Below are positions 23,701-36,400 of a stretch of 64,000 nt of DNA, one piece after another (position 1 is the first letter of the stretch; every line of letters begins with the position of its first letter). The notes below the pieces were generated by a model, which saw only the letters and a program-made list of their open reading frames with translations, had not been told where the DNA came from and did no database searches. The position numbers were made by a program, and so were the translations under genes. Source of the stretch: Lepus europaeus (taxonomy: Eukaryota; Chordata; Mammalia; Lagomorpha; Leporidae). The stretch lies in contig NC_084850.1 in NCBI RefSeq assembly GCF_033115175.1, positions 100,937,439-101,001,438 of the forward strand. Reading direction: 5' to 3'.

Positions 23701-26700
23701 ATTAGGAAGATTCCTCCCAGGTTTAACACTTGTGTTATCAGATTGGGGAGCCCCCCCCCCCCTTTGATGGACAGAGGGGCTTCCCCTAGGACATCTGCCT
23801 CAAGGAAGGCTGTGAAGGTTTTATTGCTCCATGTTATCTGGCCAGGTAACCCATTTGGTCCTAAGGAAAGAGAATTCTCCTGGGGAGCTTTCCTTGGGGG
23901 AAGGGCTGGGACCACCTGGACAGTTATCAGAGTCTGGGCAGGACTCTGAAGTGTAGATATGCAGGTTTCCTCAGGCACACTTAGGCTAATTTCTAACTTC
24001 TACCTAACAAAAAAAAAAGGGAAGCTAGGAGTGTGACCTGATCCCTTCTTTCTTTGCTGCTCTGATAGCCACCAAGAAGTCCCCTCTGATAAGGAGTTTT
24101 AAACAGGGAGTCAGAAGACCTGTCTTCTAGTTGTGGCCCTTATACATAACTGCTGTGTGACCCCTGGCTTCCATCTGCCCTTCGTGAGATGATGTTGATT
24201 CACAGGGGCTCCTTGAGTTCCTTTTGGAGCTGCCATTCGCAGCATGGGGGGCCTCCACATCCACTGGTGGGGTGGACTGGTTCCGGCTTTATTCTGGCCA
24301 GCTGTGCCACTGATTCCCGTTTTGAACCTTGATAAGCAGCTCTTTGTTGCTGTGTCTCTTTTTTCAGTTGTTAAAACAGGCCCTGAGACCCAGTGTCATA
24401 GAAAGGTGATGAGATTACTTTGGTAAATCTCTGTAGGGCCCTGACACATAGTAGGCCCTCGTGGAACAGTAGCATCCGTAATGCCCAGATGCTCTTCTCA
24501 GTGGTATCCCAAAGACACAGTGCTGAATGGGGGGAAAGAAAGTTTGATAGGGTGAGTGGTTGCTTCCCCCTTCTGTAAGTAGAAGTAGAAGAAGTTCCGA
24601 CAGTGGGCTCTGTGGGACTGGGGAAAATTGCAACCCTCCTACCCCTCTGACTCAAGTTTGTATTCTCTAGATGTTTCCTAGAGAGCTGGGTTGGAGGGCA
24701 TCTTGGATAAAAGGAAGAGCAGGGGACTTCAGGCTAGAGCCAGGCTACTGATGGAGTTAGGGTCAGAGAAAAGTTAGATGGACATCTGGGTCTTGGGTTG
24801 TCACTGAGTGTTTGCGAGGACCTGTTATGTGCAGTAACCCAGATCACGAACCGTGTGCGTGTGTGTATGTGTATCAAGCCACTCTCTCCAAACACTCCCT
24901 GCCACTTCCCCTGCTTGGGGCCTTCCAGTAAGGGGCCCGAGCGTACAGGAAGAGCTGACCACAGCAGGTTGAAGGCCTTTGCTTATCAGCACTATGGCTA
25001 CACATTTCCCCTGACTGGGCTGCCCTCGGCTTTTCTCTGTAAAACCTCAAGTCCCATGGCCTCCCCCCAGAAGCACATGGCCCCTGGTCTCTAGGCCTTA
25101 TCTGGAGGTTTCCTTGGTGCAGAGTACACAATGCATGTGCCTGGGAAGGGGACTTTGTCCCCAGGCTTTTTGCCATCCCCGTTTCCAGCCTAGCCTGTAC
25201 AGGGACAGATAGTCATCACTTTCAGCTCAAGTGTGAAGGCCTGAAGCTGTGCATTGAAGGGTAAAGGCACATATAACTGAGAGTTGGGGTCAGACAGGTT
25301 GCAAACATAAAGGAAGCGCCGTCCTCTCTTTGACTCCTACTGTCAAAGACCCTGGGTGCTTCAGGCTCACCTGAGAACATTGAGGCTCCAAAATGGGAGG
25401 TAATGCTCAGGGTCATTAGTGGCACAGCTGGCTTTGGGAACCCAGAGGTGTCCAAAGGACACATTCTTTCTGTAATCTTAGGAGTGCTGGCTGCTTAGCT
25501 TAGTTGTCAGCTGACTGGGTGACCTCAGCTGTCTTCTCTGACCTCTCAGCCTTACTACCACTTCCAGTAGGTGAGTGTGGCCCTCTACTGTTGGGAACGC
25601 TGAAGCAGGTAGCTTGCTTTCTTTCTTTTTTTAATTTTTTTTTTTGACAGGCAGAGTGGACAGTGAGGGAGACAGAGAGAAAGGTCTTCCTTTGCTGTTG
25701 GTTCACCCTCCAATGGCCGCTGCGGCCGGCTCACCGCGCTGATCTGAAGGCAGGAGCCAGGTGCTTCTCCTGGTCTCCCATGCGGGTGCAGGGCCCAAGC
25801 ACTTGGGCCATCCTCCACTGCCTTCCCGGGCCATAGCAGAGAGCTGGCCTGGAAGAGGGGCAACCGGGACAGAATCCGGTGCCCCGACCGGGACTAGAAC
25901 CCGGTGTGCAGGCGCCGCAAGGTGGAGGATTAGCCTATTGAGCTGCGGCGCCGGCCTGAGGCAGGTAGCTTTCTGCCCTCTGTTTTATTTTTTTGATTGT
26001 TTGTTTGTTTGTTTTTGCCTCTGAGGTCCCAGTGTCCCCTGTGTGTACCAGTATCCACTGCTTGTACTCAGTTCCTCCCCACCACTTCCTATTAGTGGTT
26101 CATGAGCATCACGAAGGCTTGGGTGGAGTGGAGGTGGGAAACTGAGTTTTAGAGGTATTCGTGGAGGTGGGAAACAGTTTTAGAGGTATTCTGTGGCCCA
26201 CCCGGCCCCTGCCAGGCTCAGATAACCTCCTCCTGGAAACGTGAGTCTGCATCTCTCTCTCTCCCTCCCTTTCCATGTGGCTTTGACTCAGCAGAAACCT
26301 CTGACCTTGGCCATGGCTCTGGTGCTGGCCTCTATGGTCAAAGTAAAGGCCAAACTGGTGTGTGTGCATGGGCCTTGTGGGAGCGGCAGGAACTGTGTGT
26401 GTTAGGGCAATGGGGTCTAGGAACATTAGCCAGGCCTGCTTCTCTGGACCTCTTGATCTTGGAATAGGGACCGTCATCTCTGGGAGAGAGGGATCTTAGA
26501 TCGATTTGGAGTGTTTTACAAATGGGGAAACTGAAGCGTCAAGAGAAAGCTAGGACCCTACCATATCTAGGTCACACAGCCAGTGTCGGAAACATGGCTA
26601 GTTGAGGTTGAACCAAGCCACAGGAGGAGAAGATTCCCACAGGCTATTTCCTGTACAGCAGCTTCTTTCGGCCTCTGCCCTGCATCCTTTAGTTTTCTCA

Positions 26701-29700
26701 TCTTTGCCATAGGAATCCTTGAGCAGGGGAGCAGACAGCTCAGGGACCAGGTTATTGAAGGGGCTGAGTTCTCTTGTATCCCCCCACTGAGAGTGTGCCA
26801 AATGAGGGAGTTGGGGCCACAGACCAAGTCACACCATAGCTGCTGGACAGGCAGGCAAGACCTTTATCTTGGCTCCTCATCTTGGGCCCGGACTCCCACT
26901 GCACCCAGGAGGGTAACAGGGAGCAGACTGGGTCCTGGTTTCCCCATGCTGCTCTGTGTACACACATTTGTGTGGTTTGTTTTTAGGTTCCCTGCAGACA
27001 CCACGCTTCCTTTTCTGTCCTTGGCGGAACTTCCTGTGGCTCTGCTAGCAGGCAGGCAGGCAGGCGGCAGCCTGGGGAGTAGGCAGTCCCCAGGTGCTTC
27101 TAAAGCAGATGGTGGGACCCTGTACTTAAACCCCTCTAGAAAGGTAATCCAGCATCGCCTGTCTTGCTTCTCCACACAACTGGGGGTAAATATTGGTTAC
27201 ATTTTGGGGAACGTGAGGAGGAAGGGACACCCTCCACCCCCACTGGCAGCAGGGGAGGGAGAGAGAGGCAAATTGTGTTAATAGCTATCAGCCGTGCTTC
27301 CAGTAGTGCCAGAGGCTCGGAAGGACGTGGGGGCACCTTAGCTTGTGTGCCCTTCCATCTGTCTGTCCTGCTTGCTACATGCTGTGGTTCTGTCGTTGTG
27401 GGGTTTGTTATGGGTATTTGGCCTCAAGATCATCTCTGGCAGGCTCTACTGACTGTGTGTATGTGCATTTCTTTGCTGTGTCTGGATGCTCAGAGACAGG
27501 AAGGAAGTATGATGTGTTGGGTAAGGTTCATGCTAACCCGTGTGGCCCTAGAGAGGACAGCAGCCCCTGAAATCTGTAATCTACCCACTCCCGGGCCTTT
27601 CCTGGTTTCCACCTGATTCCTACCTGTGTTGGTAGGGAAATTGAGGCACACAGGATCAGCCCTGCTCCCAGGGTGTGAGATGGCTAGGATAATAGCTGGA
27701 TGGGAGTGGGCAGTGCTGCCCCTTAAGAGCCTGGCCTTACCTTTGTCCCCCTATGTGTGATCTTGGGCCAGCCGTGCCAGATTTCTGTATCAGTATCCCT
27801 TCTGGGTGAAGTAGGATTTTTTTGGTAAGGATTGAATGAGTTGGAGTGGGAAAGGTCTTTGACGGAACCAATTGTAGTAATGTACTGAGGCTTTCTGAGC
27901 CCTATGTTGGATGGGAACAGAGGTGGGGTAGTGGGGGACCCCCTTCCAGCTGGACTCTGGGAGGAGAACAGGTGCAGACTGCACACAAGTGCAGCGTCAG
28001 CAAGAGGCGGAGTTTCAGTTTCTATCAAAACAAGTTCTCTGAATTCCCCTACCTCTGCAGGTCCATTGGGCCTCTCTTTCCCCCATCTTGCCCCGCCCCC
28101 TCCCCAGGAAGTCCAGCCTGACCTCCAGCCCCAGGTGCCAACCTTCTTGGAGGAGGAGGGCTTTCTGGAGGACAGAGGTGGGGCTAGAAATGTCAGAAAA
28201 GTTCATTCTTGTTACCTACTTCCCGTGTGCTGGATGCTTTTCCTGCTGCCTTCTCTCCCTTGTTGGGGAGGTACTGTTGCTGCTTCCTTGTGCATTTTCT
28301 TCCACATTAATGATTCCAAAACAAGGGTACATTTTATAATCAGTGTTGTGAGTCTCTTTTCCCCCAAAAAACTGAGTCCCATGGCTTAGCATACTTCAGG
28401 ACTGTTTTGTGGAGCCTGTGTTGTTCATTGGAAATTAATTTGATTGTTCAAGTTTTGAACCAAGGGCACAGAGAGTAGGCTCATGGACTTTTGTATTTAG
28501 TGAAGATAGAGACCGGTTCGGCTTGCAGTAGGAAAGACAGCCCAAGTCTAGGCACTACATTTGGGGCTTTCCTCATGCTGAGGAAGTGCAACAAGAATGA
28601 GGAAGGAGTTAATATGCATTTCTGGTAGCATTCTGGCTGACTGGTGGGCAGCTAGCAATATGAAGGAGTTACCGGCTCAGAGGGGTTAAGGGCCTTGTTC
28701 GATGCCATGCAGAGATGACAGAGCCTTTCTGCCTGCCAGGCAAAGGGGTCAGTGACAGGGAGATGGGGCTCTACCCCCAGCTTCATCCCTGTCCCACAGT
28801 CTCCCTTCTTCCCATTGTCCTATGTCTGCTCCCAGGCCTGGAAATGGGAACCCCTTCCATAGCAGATACATTTTCGTCCAACACCTCAGCCTGCCTCCCT
28901 GAGCCTGGTAGGCCAACTCCAACTTAACCCCTTGAGTTCCATTTTAGTCTCTGTTTACTGCGACTGCTTACAGCACTATCACCTGCACTACCTCCGGACA
29001 CCCCGGGCACCCAAGGCTCCGCTCAGCTCACAGAAATAGCTCCTCAAGCAGCTCCGGCAGCCACAGCAGGCTGTGCGGTCCTGGCTTCTAAGAAAGGCAG
29101 CAGCAGGGGCCCCCCAACCTGTATGCAGGACATGTGACTTGCTGGAAGTGCCACTGGGGGTGGGGCCGAGAAGAGTGTGGCCACAGAACCCACATCCTTG
29201 TTTACATCTGTGAAGGGGCTACCCCCTTCCCGCCTTCGCAGCTCCTACCTCCCTCCCTCCCTCAGGTCTCTTCACCTCCAGGAGGAATTGAGAGGGACGT
29301 CGTCCCATTTTCTGTCTGGGAGCAACCTTCTTTTTCTTTTTAATTTGTTTATTTGAAACACAGAATTAGAGAAGAGACAGATCTTCCATCCACTGGTTCA
29401 CTCCCCAACTGGCTACAATGGCCAGGGCTGGTACAGGCTGAAGCCAGGAGCCAGGAGCTTCTGGGTCTCCCACATGGGTGCAAAGACCCAGGTGCATTAG
29501 CAGGGAGCTGGTTCAGAACTGGAGCAACCAGGACTCAAACCAGCATTCATATGGGATGCTGGTGTTGCCAGCAGTGGCGGCTTAACCTGCTTAGCTGCCA
29601 CACTGGCCCCTCAGAGCAACCTTTCTCTCCTTATCTCATAGAACCCTCCAAGGAGGGAAGGGGAGGGCAGCAAGTGAGTTCTAACAGTTCTTCTGAGGTA

Positions 29701-32700
29701 CACTGAGGCTCATGGAAGAACTCTGGGTGTTTCCTGTGTGACCAGACCCTACCTACCCCAGGGCCCTAGGAGATCCTTTCAGTGCGCTGGTCCCCAGGGG
29801 AAACAAAGGGAAATTCCCTCTTTGTCTCAGCCAGTGGAAATATGGCTTGCCTGATTTTTTAAAAAAGATTTAAAAGAGTTACACAGAGGGAGAAGGAGAG
29901 GCAGAGAGAGAGGTCTTTCATACACTGGTTCACTCCCCAATTGGCTGCAATGGCCAGAACTGTGCTGATCCGAAGCCAGGAGCCAAGAGCTTCTTCTGGG
30001 TCTCCCACACAGGTGCAGGGGTCCACAGACTTGGCCCATCTTCTGCTTTCCTAGGCCATAGCAGAGAGCTGGATTGGAAGTGGAGCAGCCGGGACTTGAA
30101 CCGGCGCCCATATGGGTTGCCAGCATTGCAGGCAGCAGCTTTACCCATTACACCACAATACCGGCCCCTTGCCTGATCTTTAGGCCCACTTTAATTTCCC
30201 AGAGAGAAGAGCTCCCTGGCTGCCTCCGCCTATCCATATGCCTAGCAAACTTTCTCTGATTTCCTTTACTGAGCTGGGGGAGGACTTAGGTATGAACTGC
30301 CTTCTCCCTTTAGTGGGAGCCCGGTGTGGTCGGGCAGAAGTGTGTGCCCATGTTGGATCAGTGTGACACGGGTGCCCAGGAAGGTAGGGAACTGTGTCAC
30401 ACAATAGGTTGGAGTTTGAGGAGTAGGCAGTGGGGAGGATGGAAGAGCATTATGAAGAGGGGAATGGCACATGTGAAGATCCTCAAGTGAGGCAGAGGGT
30501 GCCTGGTTCCTGCCCGCCTCCACCTGACTGAATCCCGTGATGCCTGAATCTTTGGGGCCACGAGCTGCCCTTGAATTAAACTGAAGTTAGGTGCCTGCGT
30601 GCTTTTCTCCCTTACTAGACTGTGTGCTCCTTGAAGGCAGGAGCAGGAGTTTAGTCACCTTCCCAGTACCCCAGTTTGAATCCTCACTATGGAGAGGGGA
30701 CTCCTACCACCGAGTGACCTCTCTGTGCCAAGCTCAGTGCTCATCATTTTATACTATTGCTCACGGAGTCTCCACAAGAGGCATGCTAGGCATCGCTTGT
30801 CTTGTCGCCATTTTGCAGATGAGGCATATGAGGCTCAGAATACTTGGGTCATGTAGCCAGAACTGAACAGAGAGCCCAGTTTCTTTTCTTCTTTTTTAAA
30901 CCTACAAAAGCCATGCTGGCTCTTGGACGTCAGGCATCTGAAACTGAATTCCAGAACTGATTTCTGTCACAGGCTCCACACAGCCCTTGCAGTCTGTTCG
31001 CATGTGGAAAGTGAGAGGCTGTGGAATGGATAGTGCTCAAGGCCATTGTGGAACTTGGAATGTTGATGACTTGTCCGAGTGGCCATGCATGTCCTAGTCA
31101 ACTGCTCGAGTAGCCTGTGATCATGTCCCTCTCAGCTGCACTCTCTTGTTCAAGATTGTCCCTGCCTGTCCCTTTTTCCACAACCCCATTCTAGGCCACA
31201 AGGGCAAGAACTCTCCTGATCTTGGAGTAGGAAAGAGTGTTTCCCTGGTCCCCTGGCTCCCCTCCCCTGAAGGTGTTCTGTGAGTCAGAAGTCCTTTCTA
31301 GTGGTAGCTCTCACCCTCGCGCCTCCTTCTGTCCCCACAGCTGACCAGGTGTATGGAGACCAGGACATGCATGAGGTTGTACGAAAGCACTGCATGGACT
31401 ATCTGGTGAGATCTTGGGCAGGCCTTGGGTCAGGCAGCGGGGGAGGATCTCCTCTTCTTTCCACACAGACCTTGACCTTCCAATCTGTTCTGCAGATGAA
31501 GAATGCCGACTACTTTTCCAATTATGTCACAGAGGACTTCACCACCTACATCAACCGCAAGCGGAAAAACAACTGCCATGGCAACCACATTGAGATGCAG
31601 GCCATGGCAGAGATGTATAACCGTCCCGTGGAGGTGTACCAATACAGCACAGGTACTTCTGTGGTGGGGAGGGGGGACTAGTGGCACCTCACGCAAGCCT
31701 GCCATGTCTGGCCCTCTGTGGATGCTCCCTCCTTCTTTTGCCCTGTAGAACCTATCAACACATTCCATGGGATCCATCAAAATGAGGATGAGCCCATCCG
31801 GGTCAGCTACCATCGGAATATCCACTATAATTCAGTTGTGAATCCTAACAAGGCCACCATTGGTGTGGGGCTGGGCCTGCCATCATTCAAACCAGGGGTA
31901 AGTGGGTCCCTATGCCCAGGATGGCTGCCAGAAATCTCTGTTGGAGTCTACAAAAATGTCCTGTCTCCTCTCTGGGTCTCTTTTGAGGCTTCCCTTATTC
32001 AGGGAGTCACCTGGTAGTCTCACATGGCTTGTTTGATGGCCTTAGTTTGTCTTTCTGTGAGCAGCTCATCCATCATTTGTGTCTGTTGAGGGTTGACCTT
32101 TAAGGACACAGAGTCCTATTTGGGAACAGTAAGCCAAGGCTCATCTGAGTGACTTGGCATCCACCTGGGTCTTCCTCCCACATTCACAGCACTGATAGAC
32201 AGCTGGGTTCCCAGAGACTTGGAATGTGGGCCTGACCCTGCATACTGGCTGTGGAACCTTGGGCAGACTGTACAAGTACCCTCTGGTGGCAGCTTGACTG
32301 ATTAAAAAAAAGTACCTCCCACTGGATCTGGGGCCTAATAGGTGTTCAGAAGGTGGCAGGACATTTTCCCAGCACACACTGATACATTGTCTTTCTCCCA
32401 TACACTGCTGTAGTCATCTGCTGGGGGATTTTGATATCTTTTATTCAAGTTTCACTTCCTATAATCAGAAAATGCTCTTGCCTCGTTTTTAGGAAACACC
32501 CTAACACCAACACACCCTCTGTCTAATGTAAGGGTTTGGTTTGGTTTGATTTTTGAATAAACTTTTAATTGTAGAAAAGTTCTAGATTTACAGAACTATT
32601 ATGAAGACATTACAGAGTTCTCAGTACCTCACTGTACTTAACATATTAGCCTAGTACATTTGTCATAATTCATGAACTGGTATTGCTGTATCATTGACTA

Positions 32701-33385
32701 AAGGCCATGCTTTATTCAGATGCTCTCAGTTTTTCCCTAATGACCTTTTTCTGTTCCAGGATCCTATCCAGGATACTATTTTGCATTTACTTGTTGTGCT
32801 CCCTTTGGCTCCTCTTAGCTGTGACAGTTTCTCAGAGTTTCCCTGTTTTTGTTTGTGATTTGTTTACTAACTCTAGTTTTGCCTTTTCTAGAATGTCATG
32901 TAGTTGGAAGAATGCGGTATATACTTACAGCTGTTTCAGACTGACCTTTTTCACTTTACCATTATGCACTTAACATTCTTGATTTCCTGGCTTGAAGGCT
33001 CATTTCTTTTTCTTCCTTGTAAAACTGGAATGCGTGAAGCATTTTTTATTTAATAGATTTAATTTTTAGAAGAATTTCAGATTTATAAAAACAACTGAGA
33101 AGATGGCTAGAGTTTCCTTTTTGACCCCCTTTCCTAGTACACAGTTTTGCTGTTATGAATATCTCCCATGACCAGTGTACATTTGTAACAATGTGGGGAC
33201 AAATATTGATACGTTAGCATTAACTGAAGCAGCTATGCCTCCTTCGGGTCCCTTGTCTGGGACAGTTTCTCATGATTCTCTTGTTTTAACGACCTTGGCA
33301 GTTTTAAGGAGTACTGATCAAGTATATCATAAGCTTCTTTTTTCTTTATTTTTTCTTTACTTTTTTGACAGACAGAGTGGACAGT

Positions 33386-33417
<32 letters not shown>

Positions 33418-36400
33418 AAGGTCTTCCTTTGCCGGTGGTGCACCCTCCAATGGCCGCCGCGGCCGGCGCATCGCACTGATCCAAAGCCAGGAGCCAGGTG
33501 CTTCTCCTGGTCTCCCATGTGGGTGCAGGGCCCAAGCACTTGGGCCATCCTCCACTGCACTCCCAGGCCACAGCAGAGAGCTGGCCTGGAAGAGGGGCAA
33601 CCGGGACAGAATCCGGTGCCCCGACCGGGACTAGAACCCGGTGTGCCGGCGCCTCAGGCGGAGGATTAGCCTATTGAGCCGCGGCGCCTGCCCATAAGCT
33701 TCTCTTTTAGAATTTGACTGATGTTTTTCTCATGATGAGACTGGGGTTACTGGTTTCTGGGAAGAAGATTGCAGAGCTGAAGTGCCATTTTCATTACATC
33801 TTGTCAAGGTTGTGTTCTACAAATGTGATTTTTGACTGTTGATGTCCTTGATCACCTGACAGAAATAGTGTTTGTCAGGTTTCTCCACTGTAAAGTCACT
33901 TTTCCACCTTTACCATGCTCTTTGAGGAAAGTCCTTGCACAACTCACACCTGCTTCATCTCGCCAGGGGCAGAGTATTCATGTAAATTATTTGGAATTCT
34001 GCAAGAGACATCTGTCTCTTGTCCCCCAAATATTAATTTGTCTTTTATATCAGTATGGACTTACAGATATTTGTTTTATACTTTAGGTTATAATTCAGTT
34101 CTACTTTTATTTATTTTGTTGCTCAAATTGTTCTGATGTTTTTAAAGTACTTCCTTACTTTCTGGTGCTGTAAGGTGCTTCGGTTGTGTATTTCCTGGCC
34201 CAGTCCTAGAATCAGCTCTGGAATCTTTTATTAGAGAATGTTATTAGAAAACAAGATCTACTTGTTGAGCTTAACTCTTTTCTACAACATCGTCCTTGCT
34301 TCCAGGCCCTCTTAGGAGACAGCAAGGAGATGTACGTGTGCGTACCAGCCCACATGTACACACAGATACACAAGTATTTCCTTATGGAACCATCTGGATC
34401 TCTATTAAATGGGAATTCTTATTGATGTCTCCAACTCAAATCCATTACCACATGCATCATGGTAGTCTTCTTCCCCTTGTTCGTCTGCCAATTCCCGTTG
34501 CAGCAGTGAGAAACCTGGCTCCTATTGTCCGCCATCCCTTTACTTAGCTGCTCACTTCCATCTACAGGTATAGCAGTGTCTGATTCGTTAACCCATAGGC
34601 TTGTGGGAAACAACTCAATCAACTAGAGTACCGCGCTGTGCACAGTTGCTTTTGCCTTTAGTGTTAAGACTCCATTCATTTTCAAAGTGACTGAGAGATC
34701 ACCAGCTTTTCTCTCTACCCCATTCAGTAACACATTAAGATTCTTTTGTCACATTCTGCATTCCATCCTGGATCCCTGACCTCCTAATTGATCTTTTTTT
34801 TAAAAAAATTAGCATACATTAAGGTTTTCTCTTTGTTTTGTAAAGTTCTGTGGCTTTTGACAATAGCACTCCCTGTGTTCCTGTTGCAGTATCATTCAGA
34901 AGAGTTTTACCATTCTTAAAATTCCCTGTGTTCCTCCTATCCTCCCTGCAGCAACCGCTGATGTGTTTATCTGTCTCTCTGGTTTTGCCCAGAGAAGTGA
35001 TGTTCAGAATGTCCTGTGACTGGAATCATGCAGTTAGCAGTATGCATTAAGGTGCTTCCATGTTTTCGCACGACTTGGTAGCTCGTTTCTTTCATGTCAA
35101 CTTAATACTCCATTTATGGAGGCCCCATAGCTTATTTAATCATTTGCCTATTGACAGACATTCTCGGTTGCTTCCGGTTTTTGGTGATTGTGAATAAAGC
35201 TGCTCTGAATTTCTGTGTGTGGGTCTTTGTGTTAACTTAAGTTTTTTAGACTAGTTAGTCAATGTCTAGGAGTGAGATGCTGGATTGTGTTATAAGACTA
35301 TATTTTGATTTGTAAGAAACTGCCAAACTGTCTTCTAAAGTGGCTGGTGCTACTTTGCTTGCTTACCATAATGAATTTCAGTTCCTGTGGCTCTGCTTGC
35401 TTCCAGCAATTGCTGCTGCCATTCTGTTAGGTGTGTGGTAGTATCTCATTGTTGCTTCAATCTGCAGTTACCTAAAGAGAAATGCTGGTGAGCTACCTTT
35501 CATATGCTTATATGTCCTCTGTAGGTCTTTGATGAATTGTGTGTTTAGATTTTTTTCTGCCCCCTTTTAATTGGCTTTTTCTAAAACTCCATTAAAATAC
35601 AGCCTTACGTACTTTTAAAATTATTGTCCACAGGAAAAAGGTTATACTTTCCGTCATCACTTGACACACACATGTTTGTGTGTAGTCTGTCTGTGTGCAT
35701 TAAAATAATGTTAGCTAAGGCTTCAAAAGAAACTATTTATACTTGTTCCCTGGGATATACTCTGATGTTTCCTGTTATTTATGTTTTTTTTTTCACATGC
35801 TCACAGCCTAACAAGCAGTACTCTCTTAAAGTGCGTGAAAGCTCACAGTCCCGCACAGCACAGTGGTACTGCCCCTCATTGCCTCACATAGCCACCTGGC
35901 TTCCTTGGCCCCTTCCATCCTTGGATACCCCCTCCACTGTGCGCTGTGCGCCAACACTGCTCACTTCTTGGATGGTCTTTTTCTTTGTCTCATCCGGGCA
36001 CATTTGAGGGAGACCCACCTCAGCAGCGTGAAACTGAGTGGGACTGCTTTTCCTTTAGGCCAAGGCTAGAGGGCACCTGGCCACCCCAGACTTAGTGCCT
36101 CCATTGGGGTGGGGTCAGGACATGGGAGCATAGGATTTTGGAATAACAGGCCCCACAACTCAAGCCTGCTTTTCCCCTAGTCACTGATAAATAGGCATCT
36201 ACAAGGGGTGCTGTGTGGGAGCACCTGTCTTCAGGTCTTTTTTGCAAAGCCTGGGCCCCTGTCTCCCTGAGCCCATTTTGGCTCTTGGCCCCACATGCCT
36301 GTTCCTCTCCCCCTTGCAGTTTGCAGAGCAGTCCCTGATGAAGAATGCCATAAAGACATCGGAGGAGTCATGGATTGAACAGCAGATGCTGGAAGACAAG

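Noticed and set aside
26583-27281. 232-codon open frame on the plus strand in OTUD5 intron 2
   Set aside because: Begins in MIR-like sequence, no domain or hydrophobic pattern consistent with a protein, no promoter.
28940-29039. Short stretch in OTUD5 intron 2 that reads like an exon ([15 protein letters not shown]...)
   Set aside because: Ends in a stop after about 30 codons, no matching donor and no family recognised.
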